This document shows positions 15,156 through 24,396 of a stretch of 40,924 nt of DNA, piece by piece. The position numbers and the translations under genes were made by a program. The notes beneath the pieces were generated by a model. The model did not search any database. It was not told the DNA's origin and saw only the letters and a list, made by a program, of their open reading frames with translations. The DNA is from Erysipelotrichaceae bacterium (lineage in GTDB: Bacteria; Bacillota_I; Bacilli_A; Erysipelotrichales; Erysipelotrichaceae), in assembly GCA_013334325.1 (NCBI GenBank), contig JAAXXT010000020.1, forward strand, positions 1-40,924. Reading direction: 5' to 3'. Within the stretch, counting starts at the first letter, position 1. The number at the start of each line of letters is the position of its first letter.

Positions 15156-16046
15156 ATGTTTATGGCCGTTATTGAGACAAAAAAGCTGACAAAGTATTAT
15201 GGGAAATCCAGGGGGATAATCGACGTTGATTTAAGTATCGAAGAAGGTGAGATCTTTGGATTCATAGGTCCTAATGGGGCTGGTAAATCCACGACGATAC
15301 GTTTATTATTGGCGCTTATTCATCCTACATCAGGATCCGCAACGATCTTTGGGAAAGACGTCATTACACACGCAAAAGAGATCCATCAAGAGATCGGTTA
15401 CTTACCTTCAGAAGTGTTTTATTACGATAATATGAAAGTCAAAGATCTTCTTAATTATTCGGCGAGCTTCTATAAGAAAGATTGCAGTAAACGAATCAAA
15501 GAATTGGCTGCTCGCTTAGATCTAGATCTTAATAAGAAGATCGACGATCTGTCTTATGGGAATAAGAAGAAAGTAGGCATCGTCCAAGGTCTTCTTCATT
15601 CTCCTAAGCTTATCCTTTTAGATGAACCGACTTCAGGTTTAGATCCACTTATGCAGAATATCTTCTTCGATATCTTAGCGGAAGAAAATAAACGTGGAGC
15701 GACAGTTTTATTCTCCTCTCATATCCTTTCAGAAGTCCAAAAGTTATGTGATCGAGTCGCCATCATCAAAGATGGAAAGATCGTTAAGATCGACTCCGTT
15801 CAAAACATGAAAGAAGAAGCCTATCTTAAAGTAGGTTTTGAGACGAAAGTTCCGTTTGATGTCTCTACTTTAGGTTTAGGTAAATTAAATGAGCTTACTC
15901 AAAATGGGCTAGATGTTTCCTTCATCTATAAAGGAGACATCAACTTACTTATGAAGAAATTAGCTTCCTTGGATCTGATCAGAGTCAATGTCCATGAAGC
16001 AGAACTTGAAGAGATCTTCCTTCACTATTATCAGAAGGAGGCTTAA
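15156..16046 (+). CDS. ABC transporter ATP-binding protein (ABC-2 exporter)
   Basis: A 296-residue ATPase powering the two membrane subunits encoded next. Walker A GPNGAGKST is at 38-46, Walker B LILLDEP at 152-158 followed by the D-loop SGLD, and the H-loop histidine is H189 (SSHI). The signature motif reads LSYGNKKK instead of LSGGQ, common in this exporter subgroup. The last 75 residues form the C-terminal extension of drug/peptide-type ABC-2 ATPases. AAGGAGG (15145-15151) lies four bases before ATG 15156; an ATG two codons later is possible. Bacitracin-, lantibiotic- and sodium-type exporters all share this design, so the cargo is unknown. Confidence 0.93.
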   Translation: MFMAVIETKKLTKYYGKSRGIIDVDLSIEEGEIFGFIGPNGAGKSTTIRLLLALIHPTSGSATIFGKDVITHAKEIHQEIGYLPSEVFYYDNMKVKDLLNYSASFYKKDCSKRIKELAARLDLDLNKKIDDLSYGNKKKVGIVQGLLHSPKLILLDEPTSGLDPLMQNIFFDILAEENKRGATVLFSSHILSEVQKLCDRVAIIKDGKIVKIDSVQNMKEEAYLKVGFETKVPFDVSTLGLGKLNELTQNGLDVSFIYKGDINLLMKKLASLDLIRVNVHEAELEEIFLHYYQKEA

Positions 16047-16047
16047 T

Positions 16048-16845
16048 ATGAATGTTTTTAGATTTGAATTCAAACAACTTTTTAAATCGACTTTAAGTTG
16101 GAGCCTCGCTTTAGCTTTAGTCGTCATTATCTTTATGTCGTTTTATCCTGTGTATTATGAACAGATTGCGATCATGAAGCCTTTGTTTGATAATCTACCT
16201 GAACTCTTATTAAAAAGCTTAGGGGTCAATGTAGATACCTTGTTTACAGGACTAGGATTCTATTCGTTTATCCTGATGTATGTTCAATTGATCGCAGCCA
16301 TGCAGGGAATGATGATTGGATTAGGTATCGTTGGGAAAGAAGTTCGATTGAAGATGAATGACTTTATCTTAACGAAACCGATGACTCGTTCTAGTATCTT
16401 GATCCAAAAAAGCCTGGCGATCTTCTCTCATATCTTGATCACTTGGACTCTATTAAGTATCTTGTCTTATGTGATGCTTACGACAGTTGAAACAACAGAT
16501 TTAAAATTCAATATCTTCTTATTGTTTACCTTTTCGACACTGCTGCTTCAAGTGATGTTTGCGAGTTTAGGAATATTGACGGCTGTGCTTTTACGTAAAC
16601 TAAAATCAGTCGTAGGGGTCAGTATGTCAGTGGTCTTTACACTCTTCGTTATGAATTTGATGCAAGCGATCTTAGATGAACCTTGGTTAAGATACTTTAG
16701 TCCTTTCCAATGGTTTGAGAAATCCTACATCTTCTATAATTCATCCTATGAATGGCCGATGTTGGCGATGTGTGCGCTTGTGACGATTGGATCTTGTGTG
16801 GGTGCTTATGTGGTCTATACCCATAAAGACATCCATGCGGTGTAG
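16048..16845 (+). CDS. ABC-2 transporter permease subunit
   Basis: A 265-residue membrane protein with about six hydrophobic segments and the usual cytosolic N-terminal start MNVFRFEFKQLFKS. A loop after TM2 (GKEVRLKMNDFILTKPMTRS) is the conserved coupling region of ABC-2 permeases, where the phrase LTKPMTR contacts the ATPase. ATG 16048 is chosen because AAGGAGG (16035-16041) precedes it; an upstream in-frame start at 15988 lies inside the ATPase gene. It starts one base after the ATPase stop codon and is paralogous in layout to the next gene, with which it probably forms a heterodimer. Confidence 0.9.
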   Translation: MNVFRFEFKQLFKSTLSWSLALALVVIIFMSFYPVYYEQIAIMKPLFDNLPELLLKSLGVNVDTLFTGLGFYSFILMYVQLIAAMQGMMIGLGIVGKEVRLKMNDFILTKPMTRSSILIQKSLAIFSHILITWTLLSILSYVMLTTVETTDLKFNIFLLFTFSTLLLQVMFASLGILTAVLLRKLKSVVGVSMSVVFTLFVMNLMQAILDEPWLRYFSPFQWFEKSYIFYNSSYEWPMLAMCALVTIGSCVGAYVVYTHKDIHAV

Positions 16846-16853
16846 GAGGTAAT

Positions 16854-17651
16854 ATGAACCTATATCTACAAGAATTGAAATCTTACTTAAAAACAATGAT
16901 GTTTTGGATATTAGGCATCGTCTTTATGGTTGGAGCTGGGATCGGGAAGTATGAAGCCTTATCCTCTGGTGGAAATATGGATCTCGCAACGATCCTAGGC
17001 TCTATGCCTAAAGCCTTTATGGCCATCTTTGGTTTATCAGGTATTCCTATTGATAGTTTTGGTGGTTTCTATGGGATGATCTATGCCTATGTCACCATCA
17101 TGGGGGCAGTATTCGCGATCATGATTGGATCAGGCATCTTAGCTAAAGAAGAACGCGATAAAACAGCGGAATTCTTAATGGTCAAACCTATCAGTCGAAT
17201 GAAGATCCTCTTGCTTAAGTTGGCAGCTGCTTCGACTTTGGTCGTGGTCTTTGTTTTGGTAACTTGGGGTACCTCTGCAGCCATCATCAATAAGGTCTCA
17301 CCTACAGATACGATATCCAATGAATTGGCTTATATGATGATCGCAATGTTTATCATCATGATGTTTTATTTGGCAGTATCTTTCTTCTTAGCGGCTTTCT
17401 TAAAAGACGCCAAGAAATCATCTCAGTTGTCGCTTATAGTCATGCTGACAAGCTATCTCTTATCTGTCATCATGGGCATCATCGATAACACAGACTTCCT
17501 AAGAATCTTGGTTCCGTTTCAATATTTCAAAGTTATTGATCTACTAGATCTTACACTTGATCCTTTCTATCTTGTCTTCTCATTGGTTGCCATCGTTGTG
17601 GCGATCATCGCCAGTGCTTATTTCTATCCAAAAAGAGATTTAATGATTTAA
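16854..17651 (+). CDS. ABC-2 transporter permease subunit, second
   Basis: A 265-residue protein of exactly the same length and topology as its neighbour: MNLYLQELKSYLKTMMFW start, six or so membrane segments, and the coupling loop AKEERDKTAEFLMVKPISR, matching LTKPMTR in the first permease. The two probably arose by duplication and pair as a heterodimer with two copies of the ATPase. GGAGG lies six bases before the ATG. It is the last gene of the operon, followed by a strong terminator. Confidence 0.9.
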   Translation: MNLYLQELKSYLKTMMFWILGIVFMVGAGIGKYEALSSGGNMDLATILGSMPKAFMAIFGLSGIPIDSFGGFYGMIYAYVTIMGAVFAIMIGSGILAKEERDKTAEFLMVKPISRMKILLLKLAAASTLVVVFVLVTWGTSAAIINKVSPTDTISNELAYMMIAMFIIMMFYLAVSFFLAAFLKDAKKSSQLSLIVMLTSYLLSVIMGIIDNTDFLRILVPFQYFKVIDLLDLTLDPFYLVFSLVAIVVAIIASAYFYPKRDLMI

Positions 17652-17655
17652 TCCA

Positions 17656-17680
17656 AGCGCACTAAAAAGTGCGTTTTTTT
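17656..17680 (+). terminator. terminator of the ABC-2 operon
   Basis: CGCACT (17658-17663) and AGTGCG (17668-17673) flank AAAA, followed by seven T. Confidence 0.85.
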
Positions 17681-17742
17681 ATGAATATAAAAAAAAGATT
17701 AAACTACTCTCATCGTGTGTAGTGTTCAAAAGATTAGTACCC

Positions 17743-17748
17743 TATAAT
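17743..17748 (+). promoter_or_regulatory. promoter -10 box of the small secreted/membrane protein gene
   Basis: TATAAT at 17743-17748; no clear -35 at the expected spacing. Confidence 0.45.
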
Positions 17749-17778
17749 AATTGTAATGAGAGTAAGGAAACAAATTTG

Positions 17779-18156
17779 ATGAAAAAATCATTAATTTTAA
17801 AAACTGTTTTAATCCTGTTTAGTGTTGTTCTATTTGGATACCTTACTAATTACATTTTTTTCACGGATAAGTTGGACTATCAAGAAATCACAAGAGTATA
17901 CAACGAGGATCATAATAAGGTTTTAGTTGGATACATTGGGAATTGTGGAGCTCTTTGTTCATGGACAGTTAAAGTTGATCTGGAAGATCTTAATGGAAAA
18001 GTTTTAAGAAGCCGAGTGTTTTATTCAACTCGTTGTGGAGAACTCGCAATAAAGTGGATCGATTCAGAGAAAGCGAAGATAAATAGTGTTCTCATAAATG
18101 TGTATGAAGATCGTTTTGATTCAAGAAGTGATATTGGTTCAGCTTGCCCAAATTAA
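17779..18156 (+). CDS. small membrane-anchored protein, DUF5412-like
   Basis: A 125-residue protein with one N-terminal hydrophobic segment (residues 3-27, MKKSLILKTVLILFSVVLFG) serving as signal anchor, then an extracytoplasmic domain of about 95 residues. The domain holds four cysteines (GNCGALC, TRCGEL, SACPN), suggesting disulfides. The pattern CGAxxSWTV followed by IKWIDSEKAKINSVLINVYEDRFDSRS resembles DUF5412-type lipoprotein-like proteins; this is a tentative match from memory. AAGGA lies 11 bases before ATG 17779. An in-frame start at 17722 would precede the -10 box and is rejected. The region is more AT-rich than its neighbours and may be accessory. Confidence 0.7.
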   Translation: MKKSLILKTVLILFSVVLFGYLTNYIFFTDKLDYQEITRVYNEDHNKVLVGYIGNCGALCSWTVKVDLEDLNGKVLRSRVFYSTRCGELAIKWIDSEKAKINSVLINVYEDRFDSRSDIGSACPN

Positions 18157-18177
18157 TACTTAATAATTATGAGCCTT

Positions 18178-18183
18178 TATAAT
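18178..18183 (+). promoter_or_regulatory. candidate -10 box of the YdeI-family gene
   Basis: TATAAT at 18178-18183, with no convincing -35. No terminator separates it from the preceding gene, so read-through is also possible. Confidence 0.35.
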
Positions 18184-18280
18184 CTTAAGTTCATCTTAGT
18201 AGACAGAACCATAGTTAAGGATGATAATTCAACTGAAGAAATCGCTTTATCAAACGGAAAGAGACAAGAGGCTAAATAAG

Positions 18281-18874
18281 ATGACCAATAGAGTAACCAA
18301 TCCTAAAGTAGATTCATTTCTAAAAAGAAGTGCTCCTTGGGAAAAAGAATTTACAAATTTAAGAGAAATCATCCTTGAGACAGAAATGACTGAAGAATTA
18401 AAATGGGGCCAGCCTTGCTACACCATCAACGATGCTAATGTTGTTTTGATGCATGGATTTAAATCGTACTGTGCTTTATTGTTTATAAAAGGATCCCTAC
18501 TTAAAGATCCTCAAAAGATCTTGATTCAACAAACTGAAAACGTTCAAGCAGGACGTCAGATAAGATTCACCTCACTACAGGATGTTCTTGATCATCAAGA
18601 AGACATCAGAGCTTATCTCAAAGAAGCCATTGAAGTTGAGAAGGCGGGATTAGAAGTACCTTTTAAAAAAGTAAGTGAATTTAGTATGCCTGAAGAGTTA
18701 GAAGCTAAGTTCTATGAGCTTCCAGATTTCAAAGCAGCTTTTTATGCTTTGACTCCAGGTAGACAAAGAGCCTATCTGCTTTATTTTTCGGGATCTAAAC
18801 AGCCAAGTACTAGAAACAATCGAATTGAAAAATATGTAGAACAGATTATGGATGGGAAAGGGATCAACGACTAG
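18281..18874 (+). CDS. YdeI/OmpD-associated family protein (DUF1801-type plus C-terminal OmdA-like helices)
   Basis: A 197-residue cytoplasmic protein. The first 130 residues contain EELKWGQPCYTI and VVLMHGFKSYCALLFIKGSLLKD, the DUF1801 fold signature, and the C-terminal part AFYALTPGRQRAYLLYFSGSKQPSTRNNRIEKY is the YdeI/OmdA tail. Related proteins are annotated as bacteriocin-protection or OmpD-associated, but the biochemical role is not established. ATG 18281 is chosen since AAGAGG lies nine bases upstream; the frame is open back to 18221, where no ribosome site exists. It stands alone before a terminator. Confidence 0.88.
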   Translation: MTNRVTNPKVDSFLKRSAPWEKEFTNLREIILETEMTEELKWGQPCYTINDANVVLMHGFKSYCALLFIKGSLLKDPQKILIQQTENVQAGRQIRFTSLQDVLDHQEDIRAYLKEAIEVEKAGLEVPFKKVSEFSMPEELEAKFYELPDFKAAFYALTPGRQRAYLLYFSGSKQPSTRNNRIEKYVEQIMDGKGIND

Positions 18875-18894
18875 ATTTGAATAACTAAGCTATG

Positions 18895-18940
18895 AAAAGA
18901 AACCAGAGATGATAAGAAATATCCTCCTTGGTTTCTTTTG
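18895..18940 (+). terminator. terminator of the YdeI-family gene
   Basis: AAGAAACCA (18897-18905) pairs perfectly with TGGTTTCTT (18929-18937) across a 23-base partly pairable loop, followed by TT. Confidence 0.6.
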
Positions 18941-18952
18941 TTTATAGAGATC

Positions 18953-18984
18953 TTTATCTACTCTAAGAGAGTGCCAGAGATAAA
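18953..18984. repeat. imperfect inverted repeat, unassigned hairpin
   Basis: TTTATCT (18953-18959) pairs with AGATAAA (18978-18984), and inside it ACTCT (18960-18964) with AGAGT (18968-18972), leaving a one-sided five-base bulge. There is no T-run behind it, so it is not an obvious terminator. Confidence 0.45.
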
Positions 18985-19008
18985 CTTTACACAATGTACG
19001 TGTTTAAC

Positions 19009-19036
19009 TTGACAACTGGTGTGGTTTATTTATAAT
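19009..19036 (+). promoter_or_regulatory. consensus sigma-A promoter of the ywiB-argS-rpoE operon
   Basis: TTGACA (19009-19014) and TATAAT (19031-19036), 16 bases apart, both perfect hexamers. It is the strongest promoter by sequence in the window. Confidence 0.85.
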
Positions 19037-19059
19037 GCTTACAGGTAAAAGGTTATTCA

Positions 19060-19455
19060 ATGAGCAGTCACCCTGTCTTACTTCATATTGAAATCGTTGA
19101 TCATTTGGATCATGATGCATGTCAAACCACTAAACTTTTAGCCCAACAAGATCTTCAACCCCATTCTTTGAGTTATGTCGAAAAGGATGGATCTACTAAA
19201 GTTCAATTGCTTATCTTAGAGAAAAATCTAATTTTAAAAAGAAGTGCTGAGTGGAATACTCAGATCGATTTTAATCTTAATGGGCTAGGCTCTTTCACAG
19301 TTGTCTCTGATCAAGGGACGATGGAGGGTGTCGTTAAGCTCTTAAAACATCGAATTGAATCAAATACCATTGAGCTTACTTATCAATTAATCATAGATGG
19401 GTCAATCGTGACGCATCAAACCATACGCTATACAATCAAGGGGGCACAAGCATGA
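19060..19455 (+). CDS. ywiB: DUF1934 family calycin-like protein (YwiB)
   Basis: A 131-residue protein of the DUF1934 family, predicted from its alternating strands to be a small beta-barrel. It lies directly before argS and overlaps it by four bases, exactly the arrangement of ywiB-argS in Bacillus. The pattern LSYVEKDGSTKVQLLI, then FTVVSDQGTMEGVVKLLKHRI and a C-terminal ELTYQLIIDGS, fits the family. The function is unknown. The ribosome site AAAAGG is modest. A consensus promoter immediately upstream drives ywiB, argS and rpoE. Confidence 0.85.
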   Translation: MSSHPVLLHIEIVDHLDHDACQTTKLLAQQDLQPHSLSYVEKDGSTKVQLLILEKNLILKRSAEWNTQIDFNLNGLGSFTVVSDQGTMEGVVKLLKHRIESNTIELTYQLIIDGSIVTHQTIRYTIKGAQA

Positions 19456-21092
19456 ACATCATTGAACAAGCATTAAAAAATGAACTTCAACATGCGGTCA
19501 AGCAAGCTTTTTCTCTTGAGTTACCTCTAGAAGACATCATCATAGAAGTACCTAAATTAAAAGAACATGGGGATTATTCTTCTAATATCGCCATGAGATT
19601 GGTTAAGATCTTAAAAGGAAATCCAAGAGCTTTAGCTCAGACCTTGATCGATGCGATCGATTTCAAAGCCGCTGGGATCAAATCAGCTGAGATCGCAGGA
19701 GCAGGTTTCATCAATCTTAAGATGGATGAGTTGTTTCTCTCAGCGATGATAGGGACCATTCTAAAAGCGGACAGCTCCTATGGGCAAACCGTTCAAGAAA
19801 ATCCTTTATGGTATAACATCGAATATGTATCCGCTAATCCTACCGGAGATCTTCACCCTGGTCACGCCAGAGGTGCAGCCATAGGCGATTCTTTGACTCG
19901 TATCATGAGTAAAGCTGGCTTTAAAGTAACCCGTGAGTATTATCTCAATGATGCGGGCAATCAAATCAACAATATGGCTCGTTCTCTTCAAGCCCGTTAT
20001 CTTCAATCATGTGGGATCGACATTGAAGTTCCTGAAGATGGCTATCACGGGAAAGATCTGATCGAGATCGCAGCTGATCTTAAAGCTGAAGTCGGAGAAT
20101 CTTATAAAGATTTCGACTTAAAAGAAAGCTTGCCTTTGTTTAGGAAATTTGGCTTATTGGCCGAAACTGATAAATTGAAAGAAGACTTAAAGAAATTCAG
20201 AGTTGAATTCGATGTATGGACTTCTGAACAATCCCTCTATGATTTAGGTTTAGTCAATAAAACACTTGACACACTCATCGCCAACGGCCATACTTACACT
20301 TCGGAAGGGGCTTTATTCTTAAAGACCACCGATTATGAAGATGATAAGGATCGCGTTCTGATCAAATCAGATGGGTCCTATACGTATATTCTTCCTGACA
20401 TTGCGTATCACCTCAATAAAAAACAAAGAGGTTACGATAGATTGGTGAACCTGCTGGGGGCAGATCATCATGGGTATATCCATCGTCTACAAGCCGCTTT
20501 CCAAGCCTTAGGCTATGCGAAAGAAGATCTTAGTGTCGACATCATCCAGATGGCGCGTATGATCAAAGACGGTGAAGAATTCAAGCTAAGTAAACGTACT
20601 GGTAAAGCTGTTGCCCTTAAAGATCTGATCGATGAGGCTGGAGTCGATGCCTTGCGTTATTACTTCGTCTCTCGGGCGAGCGATACGCATATGGATCTTG
20701 ATTTGGATATGGCCGCTAAGCAATCCAGTGAGAATCCTGTCTACTATGCGCAATATGCGCATGCCCGTATGTGTTCTATTCTTCGTCAAGGAGAATGGAC
20801 CATACCTAGCTCATTTGAATGTATCATCCATGAGAAAGAAATCGAATTGATCAAACTCATGGCAGACTTCCCCCAAATGATTATGGATGCGGCAGAAAGC
20901 AGAGCCCCTCATAAAGTATGTCTATACATACAAAAACTGGCCGCAGCTTTCCATGCCTTCTATTCAGAATGTGTCGTCTTAAAGGAAGAAGAACCCTTAA
21001 GATCACAAAGACTGGCCTTGGTTAAGGCCACCCAGATTACGATGAGAAATGCCTTAGAGTGTATTGGAGTCGCAGCTTTAGAAAAAATGTAG
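19452..21092 (+). CDS. argS: arginyl-tRNA synthetase
   Basis: A 546-residue class I synthetase charging tRNA-Arg. An N-terminal Add1-type domain precedes the HIGH motif, here HPGH at 135-138 within NPTGDLHPGHARGA. The KMSK position reads KLSKRTGKA. The C-terminal DALR anticodon-binding domain includes VYYAQYAHARMCSILRQ. All match the family, and length is normal. It overlaps ywiB (ATGA), and rpoE follows after eight bases. No T-box leader is seen upstream; the operon is instead driven by a strong constitutive-looking promoter. Confidence 0.97.
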   Translation: MNIIEQALKNELQHAVKQAFSLELPLEDIIIEVPKLKEHGDYSSNIAMRLVKILKGNPRALAQTLIDAIDFKAAGIKSAEIAGAGFINLKMDELFLSAMIGTILKADSSYGQTVQENPLWYNIEYVSANPTGDLHPGHARGAAIGDSLTRIMSKAGFKVTREYYLNDAGNQINNMARSLQARYLQSCGIDIEVPEDGYHGKDLIEIAADLKAEVGESYKDFDLKESLPLFRKFGLLAETDKLKEDLKKFRVEFDVWTSEQSLYDLGLVNKTLDTLIANGHTYTSEGALFLKTTDYEDDKDRVLIKSDGSYTYILPDIAYHLNKKQRGYDRLVNLLGADHHGYIHRLQAAFQALGYAKEDLSVDIIQMARMIKDGEEFKLSKRTGKAVALKDLIDEAGVDALRYYFVSRASDTHMDLDLDMAAKQSSENPVYYAQYAHARMCSILRQGEWTIPSSFECIIHEKEIELIKLMADFPQMIMDAAESRAPHKVCLYIQKLAAAFHAFYSECVVLKEEEPLRSQRLALVKATQITMRNALECIGVAALEKM

Positions 21093-21100
21093 GAGGGTTC

Positions 21101-21457
21101 ATGACCAGTCGTTCAATGTGTGATGTAGCATTTGAGATCTTATCAACAAAGACAAAAGAAGTGCCTTTTATTGAGTTATGGGATGGGGTAGTTGCCCAAA
21201 TGGGTTTTACACCTTCTCAAGCTGAAAACAAGATCGCTCAGTTTTATTCTGCTTTGATGTTGGATGTTCGGTTTGCGCCTTTAGAAGGCAATGTATGGGA
21301 TCTAAGAACCCGTAGGACCTATCATGAGGTCCACGTCGATACCTCCAAGATCATCATCGAAGAAGAATTTGGGAATGTCGATGACGAAGATGAATATACT
21401 GTAAGTGAAGATGAAGTCGATTTCGACGGCGTCAAAAAAGAAGAAGAAGAAGAATAA
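21101..21457 (+). CDS. rpoE: RNA polymerase delta subunit
   Basis: A 118-residue protein. The N-terminal HARE-HTH domain (SMCDVAFEILSTKTKEVPFIELWDGV, then WDLRTRRTYHEV) is followed from about residue 85 by a disordered, strongly acidic tail rich in Asp and Glu, the hallmark of Gram-positive delta, which speeds recycling of RNA polymerase. ATG 21101 has AGGAGGG four bases upstream; a frame open from 21059 lies inside argS and is not used. The tail is shorter than in Bacillus subtilis. The position before pyrG is conserved in Bacilli. Confidence 0.95.
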   Translation: MTSRSMCDVAFEILSTKTKEVPFIELWDGVVAQMGFTPSQAENKIAQFYSALMLDVRFAPLEGNVWDLRTRRTYHEVHVDTSKIIIEEEFGNVDDEDEYTVSEDEVDFDGVKKEEEEE

Positions 21458-21473
21458 GGGCACTAGCCCTTTT
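21453..21473 (+). terminator. terminator of the argS-rpoE operon
   Basis: AAGGGC (21453-21458) and GCCCTT (21463-21468) flank ACTA, followed by T residues. The rpoE stop codon (21455-21457) is inside the stem region. Confidence 0.75.
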
Positions 21474-21529
21474 TTCTATCTTATTATCTTGATAATCCTG
21501 TTTTTCACCAATCTCACATAATTTTAGGT

Positions 21530-21558
21530 TTGAAGAGAACCCTCCAATAGTGTAGAAT
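21530..21558 (+). promoter_or_regulatory. pyrG promoter with GGGC transcription start
   Basis: TTGAAG (21530-21535) and TAGAAT (21553-21558) are 17 bases apart. The seventh base after the -10 begins GGGC (21565-21568), the initially transcribed sequence required for CTP-sensitive reiterative initiation. Confidence 0.8.
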
Positions 21559-21564
21559 AATAAA

Positions 21565-21606
21565 GGGCAGATGCCCCCACTGATTATGGGGCATCTTTTA
21601 TTTTTA
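21565..21606 (+). terminator. pyrG leader attenuator
   Basis: AGATGCCCC (21569-21577) pairs with GGGGCATCT (21588-21596) and is followed by TTTATTTTT. The five C of its 5' strand could instead pair with extra G residues added at the transcript start when CTP is low, preventing termination, as known for Bacillus subtilis pyrG. Confidence 0.8.
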
Positions 21607-21622
21607 TCCCGAGAGGAGATGA

Positions 21623-23236
<1,614 letters not shown>

Positions 23237-23245
23237 AACAAAAAG

Positions 23246-23277
23246 AATGTAATGTGTGTACACATTACATTTTTAAT
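23246..23277 (+). terminator. terminator of pyrG
   Basis: AATGTAATGTGT (23246-23257) is perfectly complementary to ACACATTACATT (23260-23271), with TTTAATTT behind. The central bases must form the loop. Confidence 0.75.
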
Positions 23278-23299
23278 TTATAATAGGTTTAGAGGATGT

Positions 23300-23878
23300 A
23301 TGAAAAATAAAACGCTCAATCATCTCATTTTCGCCTTATTGGCTGGTTTTGCCAGTATTGGTTTCACTGCTTTATCACTTCTATTAAAGAATATCGATCG
23401 ATATTATCTAGATCTGATTTTTCTTCTTTTAAGTTCGTTGATGGATGTGGCTATCCTATTCTTTATCTATGCTGCCATCAAATCATCCTTCAAGAAACAT
23501 TCAGAATTGGCGATTTGGGTCGCAGGATTAAGTATGGTCGTCTTCAGTATCTTATGGCTAACGTTTAAGCTTTATGTCTTTGAAGGGATATTTGATGTGT
23601 TTGAGGCAATCTATCGACTATATATATCGATATTATATCGATTGAATTATGATGTTTGGGATGTGATCGTGACTTACTTTGGAGTCACCTTGTTTGCGGC
23701 TACTGATGTGATCAATCAAATGGTGATCTTTACTTTGACCATCTCTAGAAATATCATCGCTTCACTTTTTATTCCACTATTTCCTGGGATCATAGTCTTT
23801 AGAGATCTTTTAAACGGAACAGAAGAATACAAATTTACCAAGGAAGAAAAAGAGGATTTCGATGAACTTAAGCTTTGA
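23300..23878 (+). CDS. small multi-spanning membrane protein, unknown
   Basis: A 192-residue hydrophobic protein I do not recognise. Membrane segments are visible at about 8-28, 38-60, 70-92 and 125-165, the last probably two helices. The C-terminus is a charged cytoplasmic tail (EEYKFTKEEKEDFDELKL). GAGG lies six bases before ATG 23300; the frame is open from 23252, inside the pyrG terminator, and is not used. Its end overlaps the next gene by 17 bases, suggesting translational coupling with the SecB-like protein. Confidence 0.75.
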   Translation: MKNKTLNHLIFALLAGFASIGFTALSLLLKNIDRYYLDLIFLLLSSLMDVAILFFIYAAIKSSFKKHSELAIWVAGLSMVVFSILWLTFKLYVFEGIFDVFEAIYRLYISILYRLNYDVWDVIVTYFGVTLFAATDVINQMVIFTLTISRNIIASLFIPLFPGIIVFRDLLNGTEEYKFTKEEKEDFDELKL

Positions 23879-24323
23879 GATGGCAGGATACTACGCTGAA
23901 AACATCAAGTTAAGAAGATCTCAGCATGGTTTTCTAGAAAAGATAGGCTTTAAGATCGCTGCCCTAAATTTAAACGATAAAGACAACGTCTTATCTTTAA
24001 AGATCAGTTTAGCTTTAGAGTTCGATGATATAAAAGACAATCAGATCGATTATATGATGGGCTTCATCTTAAAAGATCCAGCTCTACAACACCATATCTT
24101 AGAAGCCATCCAAAACAAGACCCTTCATGAGGATGAGCTTATCAATACGACAGTCTCTGAGATGGCAGTGATTGCCTTCCCTTTTATAAGAGCTCATCTT
24201 TTTAACCTTACCTTAGATAATCGACATCCTATACAGCTTCCTTTATTTAATCTTTCTCCTCTAACTTTAAAAAGTGGGATCGAGTTTAAACAGAAGAAAC
24301 CAGATTATTCAAAAATAAGTTAA
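23862..24323 (+). CDS. SecB-like protein (possible DUF1149-type)
   Basis: A 153-residue soluble protein. The stretch VSEMAVIAFPFIRAHLFNLTLDNRHPIQLPLFNLSPLTL follows the SecB pattern (xxFPYxR, helix, then a proline-rich PPxxLPPxxF strand). The N-terminal half shows the long beta strands DNVLSLKISLALEF of the SecB fold. In Gram-positive bacteria such SecB-like proteins (for example DUF1149) exist without classical SecB; the role is not established. It overlaps the upstream membrane protein gene by 17 bases. No key residue can be tested from sequence alone, so the fold call is moderate and the function unknown. Confidence 0.6.
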   Translation: MNLSFEMAGYYAENIKLRRSQHGFLEKIGFKIAALNLNDKDNVLSLKISLALEFDDIKDNQIDYMMGFILKDPALQHHILEAIQNKTLHEDELINTTVSEMAVIAFPFIRAHLFNLTLDNRHPIQLPLFNLSPLTLKSGIEFKQKKPDYSKIS

Positions 24324-24364
24324 AAAACACAGATTTGTCATATTTAGGTTTTATAGTGTGTCTC

Positions 24365-24378
24365 GTAAGAACACTTAC
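24365..24378. repeat. short inverted repeat before the SHOCT gene
   Basis: GTAAG (24365-24369) and CTTAC (24374-24378), four bases apart, lie a few bases after a possible -10 TATAGT (24352-24357) and just before the ribosome site AAGGAAG. It may be an operator or a leader hairpin. Confidence 0.35.
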
Positions 24379-24396
24379 AGAAGGAAGTAGTTAACC

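Noticed and set aside
15546-15575. Broken ABC signature (LSYGN instead of LSGGQ) as sign of an inactive ATPase
   Set aside because: This variant is common in ABC-2 exporter ATPases, and Walker A, Walker B and H-loop are intact.
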